A program made the position numbers and the translations under genes. DNA of 64,000 nt. Source: Desmodesmus armatus (lineage: Eukaryota > Chlorophyta > Chlorophyceae > Sphaeropleales > Scenedesmaceae). Below the pieces are notes generated by a model. It was not told the origin of the DNA. It did not search any database and was given only the letters and a program-made list of their open reading frames with translations. Below, one piece after another: positions 21,601-34,601 of this stretch; position 1 is the first letter of the stretch; the number at the start of each line of letters is the position of its first letter. The DNA is taken from the NCBI GenBank assembly GCA_007449985.2, contig VIIQ02000299.1, positions 1 to 64,000 on the forward strand, given 5' to 3'.

Positions 21601-24166
21601 CACCAACCACACAGCGTCAAGCAGGGGTGGAGGGGAGACAGGGAGCAACTCCGGGAGAATCCCAACCTCGAAATCACTAGGTGCAACTCGTGCGCGGACT
21701 ACAACACGCCGGCAAACTCATACGTCGACAGCACACATGTGTAGCAACAAGTTGGTCAGCCAAACATACATCACACACATTGGCAGCACTTCTACGGTAC
21801 TTGTCACAACATCAGACCCTGCCACATGCTGATGCACCCGGGCAAACAGAAAGCACGACATATCACGACAGATGGCATCAGCAACATGATCAGCGTAATC
21901 AGCACAAGCAAACTATGAGCACACACACCATCCAGAGAAAACCCATCAGTACACTACAGTAGCAGCACACAACCGAGCATGTTGGCCGCGTAGGCAACAA
22001 ACATCGCTATCTTGGCAAAATTATCTCTTTGGATATACTTGTGGCAATCAGCACATAGCAGGGCTGCAACAAAACGTCAGCAGGTGCAGAACGCAACGAT
22101 CCCGAGAGCCGCCCTGGCAATACTGATAGAAGCACACCAGATCTGCAGATTGCACAGCACATATCAGCTGCTAGAGCAGACTTCTCAATCTGTTCACGGC
22201 TTGCTGCAGTCAGCTCATAGCTTTCCACAGTCTAGGGTTAGGGTTTAGGGTTTAAACCCTAAACTAGTGCACGGCTTGCCACAGGTCTATCCCCTGCTGG
22301 CACAACCGCGCAACAGCTGCACAGCCATTACTAATGGTCTAGTAGACCACAGAAAGCAACGGATGGCAGCCCTGGACTAAAACCGTTCAAGCAGCAAGCA
22401 AGCATGAAGACACAATATACCAACTCTGGGACCATCAGCTATAAGGGATAAATACAGCGCAGACGTGCAGAGACACCCAACTTTTCCACAAACGTGCACA
22501 GATGGATACATGTATAAGCAGGACCAAGAATCACACATACACATATACCAACCGCCATATCCAGCCCAGAACTGACCAATGTATGTGCACGTAGTGTTGG
22601 ATTAAAGAATCACAGACGGTAGGTGACATGCAATCGAGAGGTGTCCGTACTCCTACCTGAGCACCTGAGTACAACAGGCACACAGGCACACATAAAGGCC
22701 GCCCTCCCCAAGCAGTATCATTGCTAGCGCAATACCATAAGATGCACAACAGCTGGCAAAAAAAACGCAGACGCTGTGCTGGCCGTGCAAGTGATGGCAC
22801 CTAGCCTCAAAATGCAGCAGTGCATGTCCTTGCAGTAGAGGCACAGATGACACACAGGGTTCAGGTTTAAGGTCAAACCCCCAAACCCTAAACCATATAA
22901 AGCCGTGTTGGCCTTGCAACTATGTTGTCCCTGCCTACACAGCGTGCGCGTAGAGTTGGCAACAACCGGCAGCAGTGTCCACCTCCCTCGAACCCACGGC
23001 CAGAAAAATAACAAAATCTGCTGACATGACTAAGACACTCAGGTCCCGACCAAAACAGACACAGCCTCAACATATAGGCGGACAGAGGAACAAACACTAC
23101 AGCAAACACAGACAGAAACCCATGACGCTAGCATCCGTTGAGCAATCAAATCAGCAACAGCAAGCCAACACGCCGCCTCTTCTGCAATTTGGTCTGAAAG
23201 CTGAAACAACAGCAGGAGCAGCAGCACGGCCATTGACATGAGCAACCAGACCCTGCTGATGCAGCAATAGCAGCTCAAGCAGATTAAAATCCCCCAGCAG
23301 CTGAAATGCCAAGGCCACGGTGCGATACTGTACGACACGCTTGCACTCTTGACATATATATCACCACAAGCAGCACAGCAGTGCGCCAAGACTGCAGGCT
23401 GCAACTGCCGATTGTTCAGTGCTGGTTACCACGACCCTCAAACCCAGCCGTGTCGAGTCCCCAAGTGGCTAAAACCACTGCCAAAAACTGATCAGCAGGC
23501 AGCAAACAACGTCAAAGTCCTGTGTCGGTGTGCTGAGACAGGAACAAGCACTTGCTGCAGGAAAAATGGCGGGAAAGCGGAGGAAGCATGCATTTGGGAT
23601 AAGGGGACAGGACAAAGCAAGTGGCTGGAAACACTATACCACCCACTGTCCACCAGCAGGATTCCTGCTGTTTGTCAGAGCCGATAAAGCAGCAGCACCA
23701 CACATGACACACTGTGTGACGTCACACCGATTGACGGTTGGGCTGCGTGGTCATTCGAGTAACAGGTGCAACAACACACTTCCAGACAAGGGAGTCATGG
23801 CCGGGCCAAGAGTCAGCCAATACCCCCCACAAACTTGCACTCATGCGATTGAGTGTTCGTGTGTATGGCAAGCAGTGCGCGGCGGCACAAACCCTGCCGT
23901 CAAACCTCATTACCCCAGCCTTGAAACCGTCAAAAAAATCCGTACGTACGGTATGGAACAAGCAATCAAAGGCGCTGCAAAGCTCTCCCGCCCGCCAACC
24001 AGCAACATCGGGCTTCATACTGCACTCAGAAATGGAGCAGTCCTGAGGCTATGCAGGGCATGTCAAAGGCAGCCCGCGCGCGCGGGGGCTGCATGTAAAA
24101 GAAGGCAAACCGCAAACTCAAACATCAGTAGCGACCCTGGGCCAAACAGCATCACCACACACTCCC
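18692..24166. other. Intergenic region between MYB and the Gln-rich gene
   Basis: No convincing gene. It contains a diverged ~130-bp duplication (about 20180-20300 and 20400-20535, sharing CAGTACCACTGCCTGGGCAG and TACCGCAGGTGTACCGC), a local CCCACATCCACC/ATGCTGGGCC repeat (21160-21510), and telomere-type motifs at 21017-21060, 22231-22266 and 22860-22895. The 5' upstream part of the MYB gene (18692-18931) stays open in the same frame without an ATG, so a longer N-terminus or an upstream exon cannot be excluded. Confidence 0.45.
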
Positions 24167-24521
24167 CTAGCTAGACCTCAACTGCGCCGTTGCTGCTGCT
24201 GCTGCTGCCGCGCCAGCAAGTGCATGCGCCAGCACAGCCTGGTGCTGCTGCATGGCAGCCTCGCAAGCAGCAGCAGCAGCAGCATGGCTTTCGCAACCAA
24301 AACCAGCCCTGCCAGCGACTGCGCCAAGCCTGCCCTTTGTTGCTAGCTCCTGAGTTGCGCCGTAGCTGCAGCTGCTGCTGCTGCCGCGCCCCCAGCCTGG
24401 CTCTGCACCCACTCACACTTGCCTGACTCAACAGCAGTAGCAAGCACCGCCGCTTCGATCTCTTCCCGTGCTGCAAGTGCCTGCCCTAACACAGCCTGGT
24501 GCTGCTGCATGGCAGCCTCAC

Positions 24522-24560
<39 letters not shown>

Positions 24561-25015
24561 GGCTTTGCCAACAAAAACAAGCCCTGCCAGCAACTGTGCC
24601 AAGCCTGACCTTTGTTGCTAGCTCCTGAGTTGCACCGTCGCAGCTGCTGCTGCTGCCGCGCCCCCAGCCTGGCTCTGTATCCACTCACACTTGCCCAACT
24701 CAACAGCAGTAGCAAGCACCGCCGCTTCGATCTCTTCCCGTGCTGCAAGTGCTTGCCCCAGCACAGCCTGGTGCTGCTGCATGGCAGCCTTGCCAGCACC
24801 TGCGCCAAGCCTGACCTTTGTTGCTAGCTCCTCAGCTGTGCCGTCGCAGCTGCTGCTGCTGCCCCGCCCCCAGCCTGGCTCTGTATCCACTCACACTTCC
24901 CTAACTCAACAGCAGTAGCAAGCACCGCCGCCTCAATCTCTTCCCGTGCTGCAAGTGCCTGACCCAGCACGGCCTGGTGCTGCTGCATGGCTGCCTCACA
25001 AGCAGCAGCAGCATG
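24167..25015 (-). repeat. Four-copy tandem repeat of the coiled-coil segment
   Basis: Units of about 207-272 bp repeat ELATKVRLG, a short linker, SHA(n)C, EAAMQQHQAVLGQALAAREE and IEAAVLATAVELGK, then AAGTGTGAGTGG. Copies lie at about 25015-24900, 24830-24690, 24620-24420 and 24370-24167; the last lacks the AREEIEAAV part. Alanine runs vary between copies. After each LGK the frame either runs on to a stop (TAQLRS) or would be spliced from GTGAGT to an acceptor before ELATK. Because RLG...SHA...CEAAM aligns in the same frame in every copy, including the main exon, cassette-exon use is plausible but not proven. Confidence 0.65.
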
Positions 25016-25509
25016 AGAGCCGGGGGCCGCTATGTCCCTCGCAGCGCCTAGCCGATCCTCCATTAGATACAGCTGCTTGAGCTCACTGGAGATCACCTGT
25101 AGGGCTGACAGCGCCTCATTGTGCTGCGCCGACAGCTCAGCTACTGCTGCTGCCAGCTGCTGCTGCCGCCGCAGTGCAGCTGCTGCTGCTGCTGCTGCAG
25201 GATGGAGCGGCGAATGCTGCTCCTGCTGCTGGTGATGTGGGTGGTGATGGGAATGGGGATGATGGTGGTGGTGGCGCGTGTGAGGGGACCGAGTCGCGGC
25301 GGCAGTGGCTGGCACCTGCTGCTGACGCATGCTGCTGCTGCTGTGCAGCATGGGTGAGTGGTGCCGGGCGCTCGTGCTGCTGCTGCTGCTGGTGCGCATG
25401 AGCGGCGGGCATGACCCCTGGTCCCCCGCTGAAGTTGCAGACTGCACCGCACCCCTGGTGCCTTGCAGCAGCTGCAGCAGCTGGTGCTGGGTAAGGCTTT
25501 CCTCCATTG

Positions 25510-25554
<45 letters not shown>

Positions 25555-25926
25555 GGAGCAGTTGCTGCTGCGTGTGCTGCTGCTGCTGCTGCCGCTGCCG
25601 CTGCTGCAGCTGTTGAGGGCTGTGAGCCTCTCTTGACATGTGCTGCAGCAGCATGACTAATTCAGCCTGACTCAGCACTGACTCATCATACTCTCCTGCA
25701 TCACTGTCATCACCAGCCGCCGCTGCTGCTGCTGCTGCTGCCATGTCGGCAGCTGCACCAGGGGCCATCGACATGTAGGAGGCTGGCAGTGGCATGCTGT
25801 GCGCACCATGCAGGTGCTGTCCGTGTTGCGTCCTCTGCTGCTGTTGCTGGCAGCGTGCGGCAGCACCGCTGTGCATGCCGTGGTGTGGTGCGCACATGCG
25901 CTCACTCCCGCACTGACCACCACCAA

Positions 25927-25967
<41 letters not shown>

Positions 25968-27491
25968 GTATGACCCTGGTCGGGTGGGGTGAGGGGCCGC
26001 CGAGCTGCTGCTGCATGTCGCATGTGGGTCTCCAGCAAGAGGAACCCCATGTTGTGCTGGGGGCTGCAGGAAAAGCTTTTGTTGACCCTGCGGGAGGATG
26101 ACAAGGGAGCGCTGAACCCTGCTGTTGCTGCTGCTGCTGCCACCCCTCCAGAATGGGGAGCATGGCGGTGAGGTTGGGCAATGCTGTCGGGGTGCTGCTG
26201 CACGTAGACAGGACAGGAGCGGTTGATAGTTAGTTGGCAGTACTGATTGAGTTCGTAGCCATTTGGAGCGGTCAGGGACGGCATTGGGGAAGCAAGCAGC
26301 ATGAGCACAGAGATACGTGCGGCAGCAGCAGCAGCAGCAGCAGCGCTACCACAGCAGAAGCAACACAACAGGTCAGCAACAGAACAGCACATGTTAGTTA
26401 GCAGAGTGCCAGAGTGGCACAGCGCGCATACAACAATCGTGGGTGGTATGTTTCTCTGAAGCAGATGCAGTAAAGCCAATAGAATTACGAGGTTGCAGTG
26501 CCAGGAACACCACCCTGACACCCTCACAGACGCAAGAAACCAAAAAGCTTCTCCTGGCGCAGTGACAAGCATGGCGCAGCAGCCCTGCAGAGCCAATCAC
26601 TCAATGTTTTGCGCAAAAGTGTTTGGTCCCTAACACCCAACCAACTCTCAATCCAGGGGAAATAAGTGCAAGGGGCCTCAGATGCTTGCATGCTCACAAT
26701 TAAAACTGGTGCAGAGTACTGCAGGCCCCTCGCTGCACAAAGCCCTACCGCACTGCGGGGCACCAGCAGTGCCAACCTCCCCCCGGGTTCACCAGCCACC
26801 CTCACGTCATGAGCTACCTCATTCATACCTGCGGCACCTTGTGTGAAACAGCGCACACGCCGCTTGCTGGGCACCTGCTGCTGCAAGACACAGCAGCAGC
26901 ACTGCAGCTGCTGTCGGGATGATGACCATAAGACCTGCTGTGCGAGTTAACATATGTGCCGCTGGCGCTGCTGCTTGGGGCGGAGCTGCTACTGCTGTGC
27001 TGTGGGGGACCGCTCAGCGTGCTGGTTGCTGTGCTGGGGGGAAAGTCTTGATCCAGACCGGATCCTTCCTGCACGCTCTCGGGTATGGTCAACAGTGGAA
27101 TGCTGTCGCCAAACGCGTAAGACGTCCTGCGTTCCCGCCGCTGAATGCCGTTCATTTGGTGGGGTAAGCTGCTGCTGCTGAAGTGCTGCTGCTCAACTCC
27201 ATCCCAACTGCAGCGGTGCTGAGGGACATCGACAGGCACCGCATACTGTATGGGGCAGCTGTGAGCACCGTTTGAGTCCACTGCACGGCTGGGAGGGCTG
27301 CTGAAGAACATACTAGGTGGGACCTGGGTCAGTACCATCCCTGCGGTGGGGAACACTTGTTCGTGATTGAGAAGCTTTTGAGGTGTGCAAGAAGCATCAA
27401 TCAGGCCGTAACCTGACGGTAATCTAGCGGTAAGGTCACCAGTCCCCTCAGTCCTACCTTGGTCTGTGCTTGTTGTGTGCTTGCTCAGCAT
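24167..27491 (-). CDS. Gln/Ala/His-rich protein with repeated C-terminal coiled-coil segment
   Basis: Family not recognised. The first exon 27491-26829 starts ATG (MLSKHTTSTDQGRTEG), encodes a Ser/Pro-rich stretch with FGDSIPLLTIPESVQEG and ends in phase 0 at VPQ before GTATGA. The main exon is open from at least 26300 to about 24900. It carries a long Gln run (~25.5 kb), the HTRHHHHHPHSHHHPHH His cluster, the acidic DDSDAGEYDES, and a helix LSALQVISSELKQLYLMEDR. After this come RLG..SHA(n)CEAAMQQHQ and ALAAREEIEAAVLATAVELG, repeated to the end. Low-complexity Q/A/H tracts are common in algal nuclear regulators, but no DNA-binding domain is visible. The 5' end of the main exon and the junctions in the repeated tail are unresolved. 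The last copy ends TAQLRSS and stop at 24167. Confidence 0.55.
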
Positions 27492-28184
27492 GGGTGGTGG
27501 TGGCCCTTTCGACCTCGTTGGCGCCCCGGCCACTAAAAGGCCAACAGACAAGTCGATATTCACTCTCTCTCCAAACAAAGGTTAAGGTCGGTCCAAGGAG
27601 ATGGAGAGATTTGCTTGTGGATGCAGGCGGATATGGCTTTGGATGCAGATGGATTTGGCTGGACCCCGCCTCAGCTAAACCTGCACAGAAAACACTGATA
27701 ATGCAGCCGAGCGGCCACGATACGCAGTACGAGAGCAGATGGCAGGCCTGATGGATGGTCAGTACAACCCGATGTCAGGTCCAGTGCAGAGACACATAGA
27801 GATATCGGGAGCCAATCAGGTAGCATCAGGGCAAGGGATACACAAACAATCAAACCCAAAGGAGACGACATCAACCCCACATCAGTCTTGAGCATAACCT
27901 GTCCACAAGGATTGTCCCGACAACGTTCATTATGACCGTTGAGAAACAACAGCTGCAAGGGAATGTCAGGCATTCTGCAGGTTCATGACAGATAACAACG
28001 AACGACACATGCTTGTCAAGACAGCAGCCTTCTTCACGTGTGGGGTCTGCACGAACTCCAGCTCCCTCTACCCTGCTCTACTAGTCGATCTACTGCATGG
28101 ACTGCTGACCCCTGCACTCTTTGAGGTTCACTGCACCACTGCCTGATAGCACTTGATGGTTGTAACTCATGTGTTCAACATAAC

Positions 28185-28248
28185 GGGGGAGGGGGGAGGG
28201 GGAGGGGGAGGGGGAGGGGGAGGGGGAGGGGGAGGGGGAGGGGAGGAA
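28185..28248. repeat. (GGGGGA)n microsatellite
   Basis: About ten uninterrupted hexamers GGGGGA on the plus strand, with extra Gs at the start and a shortened last unit. Runs of five Gs spaced by single As can form G-quadruplexes. The minus strand has matching CCCCCT runs that look like a splice polypyrimidine tract. Confidence 0.9.
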
Positions 28249-28441
28249 GGGTTTCCTGAAGTTTCCAGCGTGCTTCTGTATCGTGGACGCCCGTTGATAC
28301 ATCAGCCCATATAGGTCCATGTAGGCCATAACTTTGGGGGGGGGGTGAGAGAAGCACTTGGACACTTGGATTGGATGGACAGGCTGATGTTGAGGGCAGG
28401 TGGGACAGGCAGGATCGGTAATAGACACAGCAAGTCACCTG

Positions 28442-28473
28442 GGGGCCGTGGCTTGATGCCACGGGTGTCACGC
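28442..28473 (+). repeat. Short hairpin sequence, copy 1
   Basis: GGGGGCCGTGGCTTGATGCC followed by ACGGGTGTCACGC; CCGTGGC pairs with GCCACGG over a TTGAT loop. Thirty bases are repeated with one change (TTGATG to ATGATG) at about 56222-56254, although the flanks of the two sites are unrelated. Confidence 0.6.
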
Positions 28474-29439
28474 AAGTGATGGAGTAAGAAACGAAGTAGT
28501 GGTTTATCAGCTACTGAAGGCAGGCCAACCATCGATGCTATCATGGACCGGGTCTGTCCAGAGCCTGTCGCCTATAGGTGGTAGCTACCACACACTCGCA
28601 GCAACAAACATAAGCAGCATGCGCTGCCTACTAGGCATTGCGTGCAGCGGTAGTACTGGCTGCATTTGGTCACAGTGAGCCACGGGCCGTCGTCGGTACC
28701 AGCTTGCAGCCGCTGTGACACATGGTCTGGATAGAGCCTACGGGCTACCACGCTCTCTGAAGCATCACACACTCACAAGCAACACGCAATGCCTACTGCT
28801 GCCCCCGATCATGGTGACCTGACTACCAGCTTGCAGCTGAATAATCTGGGATCATGGGCTTATGACTCATACATGATGTACCTGGCGTGGCAGTTGTGAT
28901 GTTGGTACTTCAAATAGTATTTCAGAGGGCTGGCCTAGCCTTGATAAACCCCCAGAAAAACCATCTTTGCCAGCCCCCGAGGCAACCCTGCCAGTCCTGC
29001 TGCACTTTTTCCAAGACATTCTCGTGCTCTCGGACTTGTCAGACTCTGACACACGGTGTGTGTCTACCCATTCAGTCCATCGTGCCCAATTCAACCAGCC
29101 TGGTGGCTTTGAAAGCACTGCCCAGCTGTGCATCATGTATCCAGAAATGATTTTTGCGGGATATTTGAGAAGTAAGCGAGCCGCTCTAATGATTAGAAGG
29201 AGTCACCCCCCCCCCCCCCGCCGCCGGGACCAACTCCAGGAGCCATAGTAAGTACTGTCAATAACATCGGTAGGGTGACCAGCTGAGTCCACTGGGCCGA
29301 AAACTTTACGGCTTCCCAGGCTGGGTATGGCAAGCCACAGTGCACATGAACACATTAGTATTTGACCAGTGCAATGCTCCGTGATGCTGCACGAATGCTT
29401 GTGGTTATCTCACAGCGCTGTGAGATAATGCTAGCAGCA

Positions 29440-32400
29440 GAGTGTGATTCGTACAACCACAAGGCAAACCTGCATATGTTGGGGTTTTGGATTGGGTGCT
29501 GCCTCCCGTACGTTTGTGCCTGAGCCCCTAAACCGTCACCTCCAGCACCCGAGCAGTGCGGAATGGCAATGCGGCCCATTCATGGCACCCACTCACAATT
29601 GCAGAGGGCCCCAGGTGGGTTCAGCGCTCTGGCTCAGTTTTAGCGGCTGCAAAACCAAGCACAGGGGTGTCTCGTGTGTGTGTGAGTGACGTCAACCATG
29701 CCAAAGGCGTGGTTGTTGCCAGGTGTGAGTGACATTGATCCCGTCACAGGGTTCAACATTTGCTCACACTCTCACAGAGACACGCCCTGGCTGTAGCAGC
29801 CTATAAAACAATACACAAGTCATGTGGCCGGCGCCGCTGGGCTGCTGGAAGCCTGTGCAGCTGTCACAGCAGCGGGAGCCAAAAGAATGGGATTCTGAGG
29901 GCAAAATGGATGTCACTTGAAGGTCAGTCCACACCGCCTGCCACACGCCTCCAAGGCACCATGTGCTGCACAGCGCAAACCACTGTGGATAAACAAAGAG
30001 CCACAAAAGTATCCACTCAGTAGACAGTGCAGGCAACCACAAGGTACCCAGTGCCCCCCCCCCCCACAAACAAACACCCACACCCACACAAAGAACAAAG
30101 TACAGGGGCGCCACCTTGGCATGCACATGCCGACTTCATGCATAGGTTGTGCCGTTGGCACCCTTGACATCCATTCATGCCGCTCTCACTCACTTGAGGG
30201 CAACAGTCAGTGAAGTCAGAGGTCAGTACCACCGCCCGCGCGACAGCCTCCAAAGTCATGACGAGACGCCCCAAGCTGGCAGAAAACTTTCTCGCAAAGT
30301 GCGTCAAATGCGCTGCACAGCGCAGTTACCTGTGGATAAATACCACATACACTCCAGCACACGTGCAAGTATCCACTCAGTAGACAGTGTAAACAACTGT
30401 GACGTATCCCGTGCCGCCCCCAAGAAGGGCAGGGGCGCCACCTTGGCATGCACATGCCAACCATCGCATGCTCCCACACACAGGCAACCAATGCCCCAAC
30501 CAATCGTCCTGTTGGAGCAAAAGTCGCCTGTTCACTGAGTTGGATTGCACATGCCGGCTTGAGGCATACGTCAGTGTGCTGAACTTGCCATGGAGTTGTG
30601 CTGCTGCTCCTCAATCAAAACCATCGCCTGCCCATACACAGGCAAAATCTGCCCACAAAACATTGTCTTGCTGGGGCAAACGTCTCAGGGTGGTCACTAT
30701 GTTGGCATGCACATGCCAACTTGAAGCATGTATGTCAGTGTGTTATAGGCATACGTCAGTGTGCTGAAGGAGCAGCAGTCCACATGCCATGTGGCACTGG
30801 CTGCCCCCTAAACCGCAACTCAGCACTGCGTGTGGCACCATATAGATGCAGGACAGAACAAGTGTGCAATTGCGCCAGTCGCGGCGACACGTATACATGC
30901 ATGCATGCAGACACTAGCAGCGAGCCCAAAGTCATAGCTAGCTGCGTAAGGTGATGCTGAGAGGCACAGCAGCCTCTCCCACCAAACAGAGAGAGAAAAT
31001 CATAGAAAGACACCAAACAGCCTCTCCCACCAAACAGAGAGACAAACATAAAGAGACACAGCGCAGGTGCGTGCCAGTCACCCTGCGTCAATCAAGCGCA
31101 GGTCATCGCATCGCAGCGAACAACGGCTGCCACAAGGCCAGTATAGACCAGAGACATACACAGCGCTAAGTGTGCCTTAGCGGCCCCGTGAAGGAAGTGG
31201 CAGCGCCAGTTCCAAAACCTGCGCAGCCCCACTTGCCGAAATTTCCAGCCTGAAACACAGGAGCCGCAGCAGCAAGTGGCTCAGGACAACACGCCATGCC
31301 GATATGGGACCTGCCGCGACGGTCGGCGGTACCGCCAATTTGTGTGACATGCAACTGGGAGGAAGGCAGAATTTCGAAGACCGCACAATGGCAACACAAG
31401 CACGCACAAAACATCGATAGATGCCAAGCGTGCAATGCGACTTCATGACGAAGGAACATACGTTGACCGGATAGGGTTAGCAGCAACCTTCACTCTGAAA
31501 TGACAGAAACAAGCAGTCATCTGCTGCTTGACGCTGCCACAGGCCTGTAGCACAACCAAGCAGCCACATGTCCAGCATTAAGACCATGAAGCACAGTTGC
31601 ACATGGACATAACAGCGAACAGCCCGACACATTGCCGCAGACGACGCTACACAAAGAATGCCGCCCCGGTTGGGCTGGCCTTGTACATACTTCCGATGAT
31701 GCCATGCCAGCACAGGGATCCTGCAGGTTCACACAAGGTACCACACCTCATGCCAGCACAGGGGTCCTGCAGGCTCCCATGCAGCCAATTCCAAGCATTG
31801 CCAGCAAAGGGCTCGTGCAGCAGGGCATCACACCTCATGCCAGCACAGGGGTCCTGCAGGCTCCCATGCAGCCAATTCCAAGCATTGCCAGCAAAGGGCT
31901 CGTGCAGCAGGGCATCACACCTCATGCCAGCACAGGGGTCCTGCAGGTTCACACAAGCCACCACACCTCATGCCAGCACAGGGCTCCTGCAGACTGTGCC
32001 GGGATACACATCCGATGCCAGCACGGGGGTCCTGCAGGTTCACACAGGCCACCACACCTCATGCCAGCACAGTGCTCCTGCAGGTTCACATAGGGCACCG
32101 TCACCCCATGCCAGCACAGGGCACGCACAAAAAGAGCGGGAAAGTGGCCTACATGCTACATGTACTGCATGCATGCCCTGCAGGGCCTGCAAATGTGCTG
32201 GTGTGCTGGTGGCCACCTCAACATGTGACAGCGACCGACCCACAAGAAGAGCGGGAAACTGCAGGCCCCACCTCACAGCGGCGCTCAACCATGCGAGATA
32301 CCAATCGTGGGTCTGGAGGTCACAAGCCAAACAATCCGTTAGCCACATGCACAGAAACACAGATGACGCCAATGAGCATCAAGCAGACCAAAACCAGCCC

Positions 32401-33100
32401 GCACACATGGCGCACAGCAAGCATACCTCATGTATTGCTCCAACGTTTCTGTCCAAGGCGGTGTGTGCATCAACCAGCATGCAAAAGAGGCATAAGTAGA
32501 GGCATACGTAGAAGCATACTGATGGCAAACTGAGGCCGGAACCTGCCCACCAGGCAGCACCTTATTTCGGATATGGCCAGTATGGTTCCGCCCGAAGTGC
32601 AACATCATGTTGCCGCAAACATGGTGTCCCTGTAGCTGTAAAGCATGCTGGCAAGCCGCAAAGCTGCTGCTGCAGCCACTAAAGGCTGTGCTCCCCCCCC
32701 CCCCCGAGCCAATTCCCACATCGGCCTGCACAGGCCATACCAAAGCATGGCGTTTGAAGCACATGCCTGCCAACCAATGGTCAGCACAATGGAGGTGGTG
32801 AACCAGGCAGCACCACCATTCTCAACCCACACACCCTGCATTAATTTATACCATTACGCATTTTCACTGTGTGTCCACAGCTGAAATGCAATGGTTTCTT
32901 CCCAGCGTGGGAAGCCAAGCTCTGTCAGTGTCAACACATACGATCGACTCAACTCCCCTGTGCATTTGAGCTGGAATGCCAATGCAGTCACTCCTTGCTC
33001 ACACCTGATTGGTACACACATGCACTATCAACGTCGATGTCAGCACATGATGCACAGACAAGCTGCAGCACACAACACGACCCCATGCAAGTCAAACCTG
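29440..33100. repeat. Segmental duplication, copy A
   Basis: Colinear with 36360-41200 through several blocks: 29450-29690 with 36375-36615, 29700-30370 with 36640-37345, 30400-30960 with 38400-38770, 30960-31680 with 38780-39530, the minisatellite at 31.7 kb with that at 40.4 kb, and 32860-33080 with 40910-41160. Block identity is high over hundreds of bases, with indels between blocks. No intact reading frame is shared by both copies, which argues for noncoding or decayed mobile DNA. Confidence 0.7.
31704..32125. repeat. Minisatellite with ATGCCAGCACAGGG / TCCTGCAGG core
   Basis: Seven units of about 41-48 bp, two of them lengthened by an ~85-bp internal duplication, each begin ATGCCAGCACAGGG and contain the palindrome CCTGCAGG, then TTCACA or CTCCCATGCAGCC and CACACCTC. 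The same core is used at 40420-40790. Unlike a CRISPR array, the conserved part is not separated by unique spacers. Confidence 0.8.
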
Positions 33101-34600
33101 GGACAAAGGTACAGCATGCGGACATATGCTCATACCGAAGCCTCATCGACCAGTCCCCCAGACCCCCCAAGGTACAAAAGCCCCGGCGTGCTGCTTTTAT
33201 GGCTCCAGAGACCAAGCACTTAATCACCAGTGCGACCAGCAGCACCCAGGCTCACATTTCCCAACCAACCAACAGCAACATGCACTATGTTTCAGGTGCA
33301 GTCACTATGCCACACTATAAGCCCAATGCACAGCACAGAGGCCTGGCTACGAGCGCAGCAGCATTCTCAGCTGTTGCGTGCTGGTCCAATTGTGACGCAG
33401 CAGCAGCAGCAGCGGATCCTCCCTCGATCCTCCCTCGGCTGAATACCTTTCTTTCAACGCATCCCAACAGGCAGCTTGCACAGCCTACAAAGATGTTGAC
33501 AGTGGCAGCGCATGCTGCCTGATGCACCGGGTTTATCTGGCGCCTGCCATGCATGGTGGGTTTGACCATGTTCATGGCTCTGCATGCGCACAATGTGCGC
33601 TCAAAATGTTGCGCCCCACACAGCTGGCCGCCAAATATGCAGGACATGCAGGAAACCCCACTGTTGTCAGGCCTCACAATGTGCGTGGCACATGCGGGAT
33701 ACACAGCCATTCTTTCAGGCCACACAGCATGTGCGGCACATGCTCGCTGAATCACACGGCATATGCGGCCGCACAGCATGTGCGCAAAAACCGGCTACGC
33801 TCTCAACCCCCAAAGCCCGTGCGGCCCTGGCATCTGCACGTTGGATCCATAAGGCATATGCGGCCAGACAGCGCGTGCGCAAACACCGTGCTACACAAGC
33901 AATACCTTTCTAGTTCCAAGGTCATACACCGACGCCTCCAATTCCCAACTCAACACCAGCTGCTTTTGATGTCACTGCTGCTGCTGCCACAGCGCGCACC
34001 AACTGGTTCAAAGGCCAATCAGCGCTGACGGCAACAGGTCTGTCGGCAGCAGCCCGGTTGCAGGAGTCCCACCGGTGATATGACGCACACCCCGCACTCA
34101 AACGATGCAACACAACATATGAAACAGTCCTTAAAGGCGTCACACAAGACTCCTGCAGGTCCTGTGTGTCAGCCCCACCATGCGTTCCACGCGCAGTCCA
34201 TAAAGATACCGACATACATGTTTGCATGCATGACGATGAAGGAGCAGCCCGGCAGCACAACCCACTTGCAGGCTGCACACGATGCAGTCAAAGGCTGCAC
34301 ACACGGAGAGTCCCCCCGATACAGAGATGCAGCATACTATGTGTGCGCATGCCGCGCAGGGGTAGCGCCCCAGCAGACTTCAGGTGCATGCTCAAAGAAG
34401 CCCTGCTGAGCGCACATACATGGCATGCGTGCGCGCCCAGCACAACGTGCATGACATGCGCTGTGCAGATGTCAGCCTGCGGGCGCGCGCATTCCATCTG
34501 CACACACCGCTGTGCCATGCACGGACCCTGCACATGCCAGCCAGTTGCGCATGCCATGAAATGCAGCTGCGCATGCCATGCATGCCCACTGCAGCAGTCC
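33100..34600. other. Spacer with ATGCG/CACACAGC-type imperfect repeats
   Basis: No gene recognised. 33590-33880 carries several imperfect repeats built on GCATGTGCG and GCCACACAGC. Open frames are present on both strands but have no homology that could be named and no splice partners. Confidence 0.35.
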
Positions 34601-34601
34601 C

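Larger units (their letters stand above)
27492..29439. other. Upstream flank of the Gln-rich gene
   Basis: No gene recognised. It holds the (GGGGGA)n tract at 28185-28248 and a short hairpin-forming sequence at 28442-28473 that recurs near 56222. The promoter of the Gln-rich gene should lie just upstream of 27491, but no clear TATA element is seen. Confidence 0.4.

Noticed and set aside
31597..32499. 300-codon plus-strand frame with repeated ASHLMPAQGSC peptide
   Set aside because: It is a translation of the minisatellite; the neighbouring frame is equally open, and the duplicate locus at 40.4 kb does not keep the same frame.
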